Below, piece after piece: positions 44,264 through 54,056 of a stretch of DNA of 64,000 bases. This DNA comes from Ignavibacteriota bacterium (GTDB taxonomy: Bacteria; Bacteroidota; Ignavibacteria; SZUA-365). Each line of letters starts with the position of its first letter. The first letter of the stretch is position 1. Both the position numbers and the translations under genes were made by a program. The stretch covers positions 62,001-126,000 of the forward strand of contig JACRFB010000012.1 in assembly GCA_016218045.1 (NCBI GenBank). The letters are read 5' to 3'. The notes beneath the pieces are model-generated. The model was not told the DNA's origin, made no database searches, and worked only from the letters and a program-made list of their open reading frames with translations.

Positions 44264-46324
44264 TCAGTCGAAGAGCAGCCAGTCCACGCCGAAGCGCAAT
44301 TCGCCGCCCGGCATGGGATGGAAACCGGTTGTGACACTCTGTGTGTCGGTGATGTTGTCCCACACGACATGCAGCGTCGCGGCGTCCTTGATTGTGGCAA
44401 AAAGAAAGAGCCGCGCGGTGTACGTGTCGGTGAATGTTGCGGCGCCCGATGTGCGTCCTGTATGGTACGGCGTCGAGAACGCGCCCGTAGAGGGATCGAA
44501 CAGTGCCGGTGCAAAGGCGCTGCGCCAGGTGAGCCCCGCGCCCGCCTTCACGCGCAGCGTGCCGTCGATGATGATGCCGCGATAGTAAATCTCGGCGTCG
44601 TTGCTCCACACGGGGGTCGACGCCACACGCGCCTCGTCGCCGGCCTGGTCGTTGGTGATGGCGTCGAAATGATTCTCCCACACAAACTGGTGGACGGTGA
44701 GACGCGTCTGCAGCGCGGCGCCGAATACGCGGACGGTCCGCGCACCGTACGTGACCACGGGCAGGAATATTCCTCCCGCTTCGGACACATGAATGCCGTA
44801 GGGACTGCGCACGGTGCGCGCGTGCAGCCGCAGGTCGGTTTCGAAGACGCGTCCGCCCGCGCGCAGACCCGCTTCACCCACGAGCAGGGTCTCGTTCTCC
44901 TCACGCCCGGGATCGCGATACGAAAGTAGCGGATGCGCGTCCAGCGCACGTTCGAAGATGGTGGAGGCACGCCGCGCGACGGAGACACCGCACCACTGAG
45001 ACACGATGTCGGAGGGGAAGACGAGTGTGGCACCCGCGCCGACTCCGCCACCCGCGGCCTGCTTATCCGCGCTGCCGAACAGGGAGAGCCGCGTGAAGCC
45101 GAGAGGCACCTCGAGCAGGGCGCCGAGCCGCGCGGTGAGGACCTCATCGGAAGCGGAGGCCCATCCGTCGTGCGTCAGCAAACCCGCGGCACCGCGCAGG
45201 TGCAGCGTGGCCCACGGAAGCTGCGAACTGTGATTCGCGCGAAGTTCGGTCACATTCCAGGTGCGGGCCAGGTCGTGGCGCAGTGTGGCCGCGCTATCGC
45301 TTGTCCACGCGCCTGTGCTGTCGTACAGCGGTATGGTGATGGCAAGCCGGTCCGAAAACTCGCGTCTGTTGCTCGTGTGCGTCAGCGTCAGGCGCGTCTC
45401 GTGCCGGCCTTCGTCCCATTGCAGCACTGCGCCGAGTGCCGCCTCGTTGCGTGTCACGCGTGTGCGAATCGTGGGATTGACGAGTTCGGCGAAGATGGGA
45501 TCGAAGGCCGATGAGGCAAAGTCGTTGTTGTCCTCTCCCGGATACAGCGGGAAGAACATTGTGCCGGCGAGCGGCGTGGCCATGCCGCCGTTCATGTACA
45601 CGATGTGGTCGTTGTAGTAGTCGGAGAGTGTCAGCAGCACAGAGGGTGAGAGGCGCAGCTCGTACCTGCCGCGCAGATCCCAGCTCTCCGCGCGGGTGAA
45701 GGGGAAACGCGCGGTGTTTTGATAGTCGTTGCTGCCCGTGGTGCGCCGCGTCGCGCCGAGGCGCAGACGGTCGCCCTCGCGCGGATCCATGGCGAATTGC
45801 ACGTCGGTGAACAGATGATCGTAGGATCCCTCGCTGTGTATGAGTCGCGTCACGGGCTGTGGCGCCGCGCTGTCGGGCGATTCCAGTTCGACGGCGCTCA
45901 GGACGCCTGGACCCGCCAGCCACAGCGCCTGATGCGCGGGCCAGGACACGATGCGGCGCGTTTCGTCAATGGAAAGGAGATACGGATCCGAAAAACCTGT
46001 AACCGGATCACGCAGCGTGGCGCCGTCGCGCAGCAGCGCACCCTGATACGGCGTCGCTGCGAACGCGCCCGCCCACACGGGCTGCCCCGGTGAGCCCAGT
46101 TCCCACACCCGCATGCCGGGCAGACGGCGCAGCGCCTCGGCCGCGCCGCGGCGCTCGAAGAGCGCAAGCGAATCCGCGCCCAGCATCACGCGCTCGGGCG
46201 CCGGGGCTTCATCATGCGTCAGCGCCGCGGCGCGTGCGCTGTCGGGCGCCTGCTCCTGCGCCTGCGCCGCCGCAGCAATGCCGGCAAGCAGCACTATCAC
46301 GCAAGTCATCACACGTCGTGGCAT
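44264..46324 (-). CDS. TonB-receptor-like outer membrane beta-barrel protein
   Basis: A 686-residue protein; the ATG at 46324 is six bases after GGGGAGG and overlaps the previous stop as TGATG. Signal peptide RRVMTCVIVLLAGIAAAAQAQ. Residues about 45-150 look like a reduced plug domain (AAEALRRLPGMRVWELGS, GALLRDGATLRDPV), followed by many barrel strands (DRLRLGATRRTTGSNDY, SVLLTLSDYYNDHIVYMNGG, ARLFLFATIKDAATLHVVWDNIT) and a final FGVDWLLFD with aromatic end region. No TonB box was identified. It is the last gene of a four-gene operon with an acyltransferase-like protein and two lipoproteins. Substrate unknown. Confidence 0.75.
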   Translation of the reverse strand: MPRRVMTCVIVLLAGIAAAAQAQEQAPDSARAAALTHDEAPAPERVMLGADSLALFERRGAAEALRRLPGMRVWELGSPGQPVWAGAFAATPYQGALLRDGATLRDPVTGFSDPYLLSIDETRRIVSWPAHQALWLAGPGVLSAVELESPDSAAPQPVTRLIHSEGSYDHLFTDVQFAMDPREGDRLRLGATRRTTGSNDYQNTARFPFTRAESWDLRGRYELRLSPSVLLTLSDYYNDHIVYMNGGMATPLAGTMFFPLYPGEDNNDFASSAFDPIFAELVNPTIRTRVTRNEAALGAVLQWDEGRHETRLTLTHTSNRREFSDRLAITIPLYDSTGAWTSDSAATLRHDLARTWNVTELRANHSSQLPWATLHLRGAAGLLTHDGWASASDEVLTARLGALLEVPLGFTRLSLFGSADKQAAGGGVGAGATLVFPSDIVSQWCGVSVARRASTIFERALDAHPLLSYRDPGREENETLLVGEAGLRAGGRVFETDLRLHARTVRSPYGIHVSEAGGIFLPVVTYGARTVRVFGAALQTRLTVHQFVWENHFDAITNDQAGDEARVASTPVWSNDAEIYYRGIIIDGTLRVKAGAGLTWRSAFAPALFDPSTGAFSTPYHTGRTSGAATFTDTYTARLFLFATIKDAATLHVVWDNITDTQSVTTGFHPMPGGELRFGVDWLLFD

Positions 46325-47328
46325 CACCATCCTCCCCGTCTTCTGCGCGTCGTGTTGCGCAGCGCCTCCGCGACGCGCACCATTGTGTTCCGGTACTGCA
46401 CGGCCGCGATGTACGGCACACGTGTCCCGCCGAAGAGTTGTTTAAAATCCGATATCCCCGGCGTGTTCGCGCCCATGAAGTCGAACGTTGTCATCCCACA
46501 CTCCGCGTATTCCTCGACGAGTTGATCCACCAGCCAATGCGAGGCCGACAGGTCGCCGAGCGACAGATCGGCTCCCGCAATCCAATCGTACACCGTGCCG
46601 TTAAACGGAATCACCACACGCGCGGCCGCGGGAGCGCCCTCGGCGCTGCGTGCGCAATGAATGTCCACGAGTCCATCCTGCACAAGCCCGTCCAGCCATC
46701 GTTCGAGGAGCGCGCGCGGAAAGGGCGGCGCGCTGCCGTGCCGTTCATAACTGCGCAGATGCAGGTCGAGCACGGTGCCGACCGCCGCGTCGCGGTCGCG
46801 ACACACTCCGCGTTTCCCGGCCTTGCGTATATGCCTGCGCAGCGACGGACTGTACGCAGCGCGCGCACGGGCGGGATCCGCGATGGCGACATGCAGGGTC
46901 TCCTGCGCGCGAAGCGACCAGTGCCGCTGCTCGAGCGCCGCGCGCGCCCAGGGCTCCTCGCGGACGGACAGGTGCGCGAAGTGGCAGACCTTGCCTGCTT
47001 CGGCAAGAACGGCCGATGCGAGGGCGACCGCTTCGCGAGTGTCGGCGGCGGCGACCGCCGGATCGAGCAGCAATCCGCCATACAGCGAAATGGGCGCGGG
47101 CGGCGATATCATGAAGGGACCGCGGCGGCGGAGCAGCAGCACCGCGCCCGCGAGGAAGCGTCCGTTATCCTCGGCGGCAAGCAGCATCGCCGTGTATCCG
47201 AAAGCGCGCTCGATGTGCCCGAGCCAGGCGCGGCTCGCGAAACAGCCGCCCAGGGGCTGCGTGGACGCGAGAGCGTCCCACGACTGCGCCTCGGCGGGCG
47301 CGAGTCGAACTACGCGAGCGGACGGCAC
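46324..47328 (-). CDS. GNAT/FemAB-like acyltransferase (BioF2-like domain)
   Basis: A 334-residue protein starting with GTG. It has two GNAT-like halves: ARVVRLAPAEAQSWDALAS, FGYTAMLLAAEDNGRFLAGAVLLLRR in the first, and YSPSLRRHIRKAGKRGV, VLDLHLRSYERHG, AARVVIPFNGTVYDWIAGADLSLG, DFMGANTPGISDFKQLFGG in the second. Such proteins (PF13480 type, related to FemX) add aminoacyl or acyl groups to cell-wall or polysaccharide precursors. Its stop overlaps the barrel start (TGATG), and the previous lipoprotein ends 10 bases upstream, so it is translated with both. The acceptor is unknown. Confidence 0.75.
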   Translation of the reverse strand: MPSARVVRLAPAEAQSWDALASTQPLGGCFASRAWLGHIERAFGYTAMLLAAEDNGRFLAGAVLLLRRRGPFMISPPAPISLYGGLLLDPAVAAADTREAVALASAVLAEAGKVCHFAHLSVREEPWARAALEQRHWSLRAQETLHVAIADPARARAAYSPSLRRHIRKAGKRGVCRDRDAAVGTVLDLHLRSYERHGSAPPFPRALLERWLDGLVQDGLVDIHCARSAEGAPAAARVVIPFNGTVYDWIAGADLSLGDLSASHWLVDQLVEEYAECGMTTFDFMGANTPGISDFKQLFGGTRVPYIAAVQYRNTMVRVAEALRNTTRRRRGGW

Positions 47329-47338
47329 CGCGCGGACC

Positions 47339-48211
47339 TCAGCGACCGGACGCGATGATGGTCGCCGCGATGTAGTCGACGATGCGGTAGAAGTGTTCCA
47401 TCGCCGTCGCCATCTGATGGCCGATGCCCTCGCGCGCCGAGGTGCGCGAGATCATGCTCGAGTATATCTGCTTCACCTGGTTGCGCTTTGTCACGTCGAG
47501 CGAGAAGGCCCAGACCTGGCACACTTCAAAGGTGCGGTACATGCCGTTGAGGAAGAGGTCCTCGCCCGTCTCTGCCGCGCCGCGGCCCTCGGCGTACACT
47601 TGGTCCACCTGGTCGATGTGTCCCGCGAAGACGCTATCCTTGTCGAGATCCAGAAACACGGCCTTCGAGAGATGGAAACAGTCGTCGGCGAGCTGCCCCA
47701 GCAGGGTGGCGCCGTCGGCGCGTTCCTTCATCAGACGCTGAATCGTGCTGCTCATGGTGTCGAGAGTCAGCATCCTGTCAGCGCGGTTCGCGTAGCGCAT
47801 GCCGTACATGGTCTGGAACATATCATGCACGCCGAGCATGCCGTTGACGATTTTCCCGCTGCGGCCCGCGCGTGTCGCGTCCTCGCGAATGAACTCCTGC
47901 TCCTTCCCGTCGATGATCTGTTTCCAGCTTCCGTCGAGATCCCACGCGCGTGCGAGTGTGGCGAGCACCTTGGTCGTGGCGTAAGCCGCGTTGGCGAGTC
48001 GGTCGGCCTCGACGGTGTCCTTCGTGGAGTTCATGGATTCCCGCACCGTGTTGAGCACCTTCTGCAGGTTTTGCAGACGCGCGGCCGTGCCGCTTGTGTC
48101 GCGGGCCGTCTGCGCCGCGGCGCCGCTGTTCGGGTCGGCGTTCTGCGTCCGTCCGCAGGAGGGAAGGAGGGTGGCGAACAGACAGAGGAGAAGTGTGGTG
48201 CGGAGAAGCAT
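47339..48211 (-). CDS. lipoprotein of unknown function
   Basis: A 290-residue lipoprotein from the ATG at 48211: signal peptide MLLRTTLLLCLFATLLPSC with Cys at 19. The upstream part of the same open frame overlaps the previous gene in another phase and is not used. The mature protein is mostly helical (LQNLQKVLNTVRESMNSTKDTVEADRLA pieces, TIQRLMKERADGATLLGQLADDCFHLSKAVFLDLD, ATAMEHFYRIVDYIAATI). No known domain was recognised. Eight bases behind another lipoprotein gene and 10 bases before the acyltransferase gene, in one operon. Confidence 0.75.
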   Translation of the reverse strand: MLLRTTLLLCLFATLLPSCGRTQNADPNSGAAAQTARDTSGTAARLQNLQKVLNTVRESMNSTKDTVEADRLANAAYATTKVLATLARAWDLDGSWKQIIDGKEQEFIREDATRAGRSGKIVNGMLGVHDMFQTMYGMRYANRADRMLTLDTMSSTIQRLMKERADGATLLGQLADDCFHLSKAVFLDLDKDSVFAGHIDQVDQVYAEGRGAAETGEDLFLNGMYRTFEVCQVWAFSLDVTKRNQVKQIYSSMISRTSAREGIGHQMATAMEHFYRIVDYIAATIIASGR

Positions 48212-48219
48212 GATAGGTG

Positions 48220-49239
48220 TCAGGGTTGTGGTGTGATGGATTCGAGTATGAGGGTAAGGACGGACTGATAGTTTGCGAGTGTGCCGAGCGCCTGATTGAC
48301 TCCGCCGAACATCTTCACGACCTGGCCGGTCTTTGTGTCGGCCAGAGTGTACACGCGCCCCGCAAGCGCCGCGCCGTCGGTAAACATGACGTCCTCCTTG
48401 CGGAGCACGACGAAGCGCGACGAGTCCTGCGCGGCGGGCAGCTCGGTGAGCGGCGGCAGTTCGGGGATCCACACACGGACCACGGCCTCGCGGTCCATCG
48501 TTCCCGGATTCAGGTAGCTGAGTTCGACACCTGTCTGCGGCGCCGTCTCGCCCGGCACGCGGAAGGTCCGCTTGTCGGCCGCGTCCCAGGTCAGAGGATA
48601 CAGCAAGTCGAGCCCGAGCGACGAGGCGTTGAGCCGCGCCATGCCTTCGCCGCGTTTCAGGGTCGAGAACTTGCCGTCGTGCTGCCACCACGAGCGCTGC
48701 CAGGTGCCATCGTCGCCGAAGGGCACCTTCCACGCGCCGCGTTCACGAAGCAGAAAAAAGGATCCGATACTCTCAATCTGCCGGCCCGGCACGTCGGCTA
48801 CAAAACTAGCGGTGACGATGGCGCGTGTCGAGTCGCGCAGGTCGATGTCGAGGATGTCGATGCCCGAGAACGTGAAATAGAAGGGCGTCTCCGCGCGCGC
48901 CTGGCGCTCGCCGAGCCACGCGGCGTAAGCCTTCGCGTCCGCGACACCCGCGGTGCGCAGGGCGGCGCGGGTCCGTGCCGTGAGCAGCGTGTACGCATCT
49001 GCCGCGAGGTCGGGCCGGCCGAAACACTTCATCCACTGCAGAAAGGCGCCGCGGGCTTCGCGGTACTGGACCAGTTCGGGCGGCGGCGTGTTCGGGGTGC
49101 CGCGTTCCTCGGGCGCGATCTCGCGCTTCCCGCCGCAGGAGGGGAGCATCGCGGCAGCCGCGGCGAGGCAGATCACCAGCACCCACGCGTGGCGGGTGTG
49201 GCGCCCGGGGTCGATGCGGCTTGTGCGGAGCGGTATCAT
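48220..49239 (-). CDS. lipoprotein of unknown function, first gene of a four-gene operon
   Basis: A 339-residue lipoprotein from the ATG at 49239, chosen because it yields the signal peptide HAWVLVICLAAAAAMLPSC (Cys near 34). The mature part begins with a helical domain (REARGAFLQWMKCFGRPDLAADAYTLL, AYAAWLGERQAR) followed by strand-rich sequence (FYFTFSGIDILDIDLRDSTRAIVTASF, GAWKVPFGDDGTWQRSWWQHDGKF) reminiscent of NTF2/lumazine-like accessory folds, then RVPGETAPQTGVELSYL. No family was recognised. No SD precedes the ATG. On the minus strand TTC, 20 bases, TACTTTTC (49369-49339) is a weak candidate promoter. Confidence 0.7.
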   Translation of the reverse strand: MIPLRTSRIDPGRHTRHAWVLVICLAAAAAMLPSCGGKREIAPEERGTPNTPPPELVQYREARGAFLQWMKCFGRPDLAADAYTLLTARTRAALRTAGVADAKAYAAWLGERQARAETPFYFTFSGIDILDIDLRDSTRAIVTASFVADVPGRQIESIGSFFLLRERGAWKVPFGDDGTWQRSWWQHDGKFSTLKRGEGMARLNASSLGLDLLYPLTWDAADKRTFRVPGETAPQTGVELSYLNPGTMDREAVVRVWIPELPPLTELPAAQDSSRFVVLRKEDVMFTDGAALAGRVYTLADTKTGQVVKMFGGVNQALGTLANYQSVLTLILESITPQP

Positions 49240-49414
49240 AGGGAGGAATCTCTGATAGTCGTGAGCGGGGGATGGGTGCGCGGCGGCGGAGACGGTCCGC
49301 AGGCCGCGCGGTGTTCCCGGCCGGCAAAACATGAACACGAAAAGTACGGTTTTTCCCGACGATGCGGAAGTCGCTTGCCCGTCGCCTGCACGGCGCACGG
49401 ACAGGGCGCCGTTG

Positions 49415-49445
49415 TTGCTTTCGGAGGGGATATCCCGTACATTTA
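49415..49445 (+). promoter_or_regulatory. Bacteroidota-type promoter of the efp-acc genes
   Basis: TTG (49415-49417), 20 bases, TACATTTA (49438-49445), 42 bases before the efp start. The 248-base divergent gap 49240-49487 holds nothing else recognised. Confidence 0.7.
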
Positions 49446-49487
49446 CCATGATATAAGTAGTTTTTTCAATGATTTTTGCAGGAATGT

Positions 49488-50048
49488 ATGGGTTCGACCA
49501 CAGACTTCAGGAATGGCCTCATTATTCGTTTTAACGGCGATCTGCACCAGATCGTCGAGTGGAGGCATCACAAGCCCGGTAAGGGCCAGGCGATGGTGCA
49601 GGCCAAGCTCAAGAATCTCCGCACGGGTTCCGCGTTCGAGAACCGTTTCCGTCCGGGCGAGACTGTGGACATCGTCCGCGTCGAACGCCGCAAGTTCCAA
49701 TTCCTGTATCCCGAAGGTGAAGACCTGTGTTTTATGGATCAGGAGACCTACGACCAGATTCACGTCTCGCGCGAGTTGTTCGGTGATTCCGTCCGTTTCC
49801 TCAAAGAAGGGGAGATCTGCGAAATTGCTCTCGACGGCGAGACGCCGATCGAGGGCGAGCTGCCGATCACGGTGGAACTGCAGGTGACAGAAACCGATCC
49901 GGGTCTGCGCGGCGATACCGCCACGGGCGGCACAAAACGCGCCGTGGTCTCGACGGGCGCCGTGGTGAACGTGCCGCTCTTTATCGACGAGGGCGAAATG
50001 CTCAAGATCGACACGCGCACGGGCGCCTATCTCGAACGTGTGAAGTAA
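49488..50048 (+). CDS. efp: elongation factor P
   Basis: A 186-residue three-domain EF-P. It relieves ribosome stalling at polyproline, relevant here as several surface proteins have PPP stretches. Domain I has DFRNGLIIRFNGDLHQIVEW and the loop HHKPGKGQA with Lys32 at the place of the modifiable Lys34 of E. coli. Domains II and III show FRPGETVDIVRVERR, CFMDQETYDQIHV, ETDPGLRGDTATGGTKRA and the terminal GEMLKIDTRTGAYLERVK. The ATG at 49488 gives the usual N-terminus; an in-frame ATG four codons earlier is possible. No epm modification genes are in view. Confidence 0.96.
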   Translation: MGSTTDFRNGLIIRFNGDLHQIVEWRHHKPGKGQAMVQAKLKNLRTGSAFENRFRPGETVDIVRVERRKFQFLYPEGEDLCFMDQETYDQIHVSRELFGDSVRFLKEGEICEIALDGETPIEGELPITVELQVTETDPGLRGDTATGGTKRAVVSTGAVVNVPLFIDEGEMLKIDTRTGAYLERVK

Positions 50049-50081
50049 ACCCGAGCCACACACATGCCATCGGAGCCGACA

Positions 50082-50570
50082 ATGGATATCCAATACATCC
50101 GGAAACTGATCAAGCTCGTCACCGACTCCGATATCGAGGAGCTGGAGATCGAGGAAAGCGGCGCGCGTGTGCGTGTCACGCGCGGACGTGCCGCGGACGA
50201 GACTCCCGTCTCCTTCATGCCGTATCCGCAAATGCCCATGCCGCAGCACGCTCCGCCGGCCGCGCCCGCGGCTCAGGCGGCACCGGCACCCGCGGCGGCA
50301 CCCGCCCCCGCGAAGGACGACGCGTCGCTGTACACCGTCGTATCGCCCATCGTCGGCACCTTCTATCGCGCGCCCGCCCCTGATGCAGATCCGTATGTGC
50401 AGGTGGGGCAGTCCATCGCATCCGGCGCCGTGGTCGGCATCATCGAGGCGATGAAGATCATGAACGAAATCGAATCCGAACGCGGCGGCAAGGTCGTGAA
50501 AATCCTCGTCGAGAACGGCCAGGCCGTCGAATACAATCAACCGCTCGTGGTTCTGGACCTGAGCGCGTGA
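50082..50570 (+). CDS. accB: acetyl-CoA carboxylase biotin carboxyl carrier protein
   Basis: A 162-residue BCCP. N-terminal [25 protein letters not shown] is the usual AccB helix; an Ala/Pro-rich linker covers about 50-80; the C-terminal biotinyl domain has the biotinylation site EAMKIMNE (Lys125) and ends [12 protein letters not shown]. The ATG at 50082 follows GGAGCCGACA. It carries the carboxybiotin between AccC and AccAD in the first step of fatty acid synthesis. efp lies 33 bases upstream and accC 50 downstream. Confidence 0.96.
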   Translation: MDIQYIRKLIKLVTDSDIEELEIEESGARVRVTRGRAADETPVSFMPYPQMPMPQHAPPAAPAAQAAPAPAAAPAPAKDDASLYTVVSPIVGTFYRAPAPDADPYVQVGQSIASGAVVGIIEAMKIMNEIESERGGKVVKILVENGQAVEYNQPLVVLDLSA

Positions 50571-50620
50571 GCGCCGGCAGGCCTGCGCGTCCCGCTCACC
50601 TGATTCCGGAAAGGTTGCCC

Positions 50621-51961
<1,341 letters not shown>

Positions 51962-52005
51962 TTCAGAGCGTCTTCCATTTCTTTCATCTCGCACAGGAGC
52001 ACATT

Positions 52006-52383
52006 ATGGAATTCCCGGTCGATCTCAAGTACACCGACACGCACGAATGGGTCAAGGTCGAGGGCGACATCGCCACGGTCGGCATCACGGCATTTGCAGC
52101 CGGCGAACTTGGCGACGTGGTGTTTGTCGACATCCCCGAAAAGCGCCGTGTCGCCATGGGTGAATCCTTCGGTTCGATCGAAGCCGTGAAGACGGTGTCG
52201 GATCTCGTCGCGCCCGTGTCGGGCACGATCACCGAGATCAATCCGGGACTCGAGGGCGCGCCCGAATCCGTCAACAGCGATCCCTACGGCGAGGGCTGGA
52301 TGGTGAAGATGAGCATCGAGAACGCCGCGGAACTCGGCTCGCTTCTCTCGGTGGACGACTACAAGGCCAAAATCGGCAAATAA
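52006..52383 (+). CDS. gcvH: glycine cleavage system H protein
   Basis: A 125-residue lipoyl carrier: YTDTHEWVKVEGDIATVGITAFAAG pieces, GDVVFVDIPE, GSIEAVKTVSDL with the lipoylated Lys62, and NSDPYGEGWMVKM. The ATG follows ACAGGAGCACATT. GcvP and GcvT are not adjacent; the gene stands alone between accC and guaA, so it may serve glycine cleavage in trans or act as lipoyl carrier in lipoate metabolism. Confidence 0.95.
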   Translation: MEFPVDLKYTDTHEWVKVEGDIATVGITAFAAGELGDVVFVDIPEKRRVAMGESFGSIEAVKTVSDLVAPVSGTITEINPGLEGAPESVNSDPYGEGWMVKMSIENAAELGSLLSVDDYKAKIGK

Positions 52384-52401
52384 CACCGGCCGTGCGCTTC
52401 T

Positions 52402-52445
52402 GGAGGCAGGGAACGGTGTTGCGCCTTACCCTGCCTCCGCTGTTT
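52402..52445 (+). terminator. hairpin terminator after gcvH
   Basis: GGAGGCAGGG (52402-52411) and CCCTGCCTCC (52429-52438) form a 10-bp stem with a 17-base loop, followed by GCTGTTTCC, a weak T tract. It separates the efp-acc-gcvH group from guaA. Confidence 0.6.
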
Positions 52446-52465
52446 CCGGACCCACCCCCTGATTT

Positions 52466-52481
52466 CGGATATTCGTATCCG
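52466..52481 (+). promoter_or_regulatory. UUCG tetraloop hairpin in the guaA leader
   Basis: CGGATA, TTCG, TATCCG: a perfect 6-bp stem closed by the very stable UUCG tetraloop, 14 bases before the SD (GGAGG) of guaA. No purine riboswitch consensus was seen. Role unknown; it could be an RNA stabiliser or a protein-binding site. Confidence 0.4.
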
Positions 52482-52504
52482 GCACATCCATCATTGGAGG
52501 ATCG

Positions 52505-54049
52505 ATGCACCACCACGAGTGGATCTGTGTCATAGATTTCGGTTCGCAGTACACGCAGCTCATCGCGCGGCGCGTCCGCGAACTCGGCGTGTATTCCGAA
52601 ATACACCCGCCGCACTCCGCGCCCGCAAAAATCCTCGCCTCGCCGCCCCGCGGCATCATCCTGTCGGGCGGACCCAGCAGCGTGTACGAGGACGGCGCGC
52701 CGAACGTGGACCGCGCGGTATTCGAGACCGGGGTGCCCGTGCTCGGCATCTGTTACGGGCTGCAGCTCATGGCGTCACATTTTGACGGCAGCGTCGACCC
52801 CGCGGCGCGGCGCGAATTCGGCAAGGCCGAGCTCGTAATCGACGACGCGACCGACGATCTTTTCCACGGCATTCCGCAGCGCTCGCGCGTGTGGATGAGC
52901 CACGGCGACTCGCTCTCGCGCATCCCGGCGGGATATGAGAGCATCGCGCACACCGACAACGCGCCGATCTGCGCCATCCGCAACGCGGCCAGACGGCATT
53001 ACGGCGTACAGTTCCATCCCGAGGTCGTGCACAGCCAGCACGGCACACAGGTGCTGGGCAACTTCCTCACCCGCATCTGCGGCTGCGAGGGCGGCTGGTC
53101 GCCGCGCTCGTTCATCGAGCAGAGCATCAGCGACATCCGCGCCTCCGTCGGCGAGGGCGACGTGATCTGCGGCCTCAGCGGAGGAGTGGATTCGGCCGTC
53201 GCCGCCGTGCTGCTGCACCGCGCGCTCGGCGAGCGACTGCGCTGCATACACATCGACAACGGCGTCATGCGCAAGGACGAGAGCGCGACTGTCGTCTCCG
53301 CCTTCCGCGACGTGTTCCACATTCCGCTCAAACATGTCGACGCGAGCGCGCTCTTTCTCGAACGCCTGCGCGGCGTCACCGATCCCGAGAAAAAGCGGAA
53401 GATCATCGGCGCCACGTTCATCGACGTGTTCGAGACCGAGGCGGCCGAATGGCGCGACGCCGCCTGGCTCGCGCAGGGCACGCTGTATCCCGACGTCATC
53501 GAATCGGTGAGTTTCAAGGGGCCGTCGGCCACCATCAAATCGCATCACAATGTGGGCGGACTTCCCGAACGCATGCGCCTGAAACTCGTCGAGCCGTTCC
53601 GCGAGCTTTTCAAGGACGAAGTGCGCCGCGTCGGCGTCGAACTCGGCATGCCGACGTCGATGATCAACCGCCATCCCTTCCCCGGACCCGGCCTCGCGAT
53701 ACGCATCATCGGCGACATCACCGAGGAGCGTCTGCGTATTCTGCGAGACGTCGACGAGGTGTTCCTTGACGAGATCACGGCGGCGGGGGAATACGACAAC
53801 ATCTGGCAGGCCTTCGCCGTGCTGCTCCCCGTGCAGTCGGTGGGCGTGATGGGCGACTCGCGCACGTACGAGTTCACCGTGGCGCTGCGCGCCGTCACCA
53901 GCGTCGACGGCATGACCGCCGACTGGGCGCGGATCCCGTACGACATTCTCGAGCGTATCTCGAACCGCATCATCAACGACGTCCGCGGCGTCAACCGCGT
54001 CGTGTACGACATCAGTTCCAAACCTCCAGCGACCATCGAATGGGAGTAA
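52505..54049 (+). CDS. guaA: GMP synthase (glutamine-hydrolysing)
   Basis: A 514-residue enzyme that aminates XMP to GMP. The N-terminal class I glutamine amidotransferase shows IDFGSQYTQLIARRVREL, the catalytic Cys in GICYGLQLMA and HPEVVHS; the PP-loop ATPase has GLSGGVDSAVAA; the C-terminal dimerisation domain has NRHPFPGPGLAIRI and ends KPPATIEWE. The ATG follows TTGGAGGATCG. It is followed seven bases later by a TPR gene. Confidence 0.98.
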   Translation: MHHHEWICVIDFGSQYTQLIARRVRELGVYSEIHPPHSAPAKILASPPRGIILSGGPSSVYEDGAPNVDRAVFETGVPVLGICYGLQLMASHFDGSVDPAARREFGKAELVIDDATDDLFHGIPQRSRVWMSHGDSLSRIPAGYESIAHTDNAPICAIRNAARRHYGVQFHPEVVHSQHGTQVLGNFLTRICGCEGGWSPRSFIEQSISDIRASVGEGDVICGLSGGVDSAVAAVLLHRALGERLRCIHIDNGVMRKDESATVVSAFRDVFHIPLKHVDASALFLERLRGVTDPEKKRKIIGATFIDVFETEAAEWRDAAWLAQGTLYPDVIESVSFKGPSATIKSHHNVGGLPERMRLKLVEPFRELFKDEVRRVGVELGMPTSMINRHPFPGPGLAIRIIGDITEERLRILRDVDEVFLDEITAAGEYDNIWQAFAVLLPVQSVGVMGDSRTYEFTVALRAVTSVDGMTADWARIPYDILERISNRIINDVRGVNRVVYDISSKPPATIEWE

Positions 54050-54056
54050 TCGCGCG

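Noticed and set aside
48212-48733. N-terminal extension that would make the 47339 gene a 464-residue protein
   Set aside because: The extra part overlaps the upstream lipoprotein gene out of frame; the ATG at 48211 gives a clean lipoprotein signal peptide.
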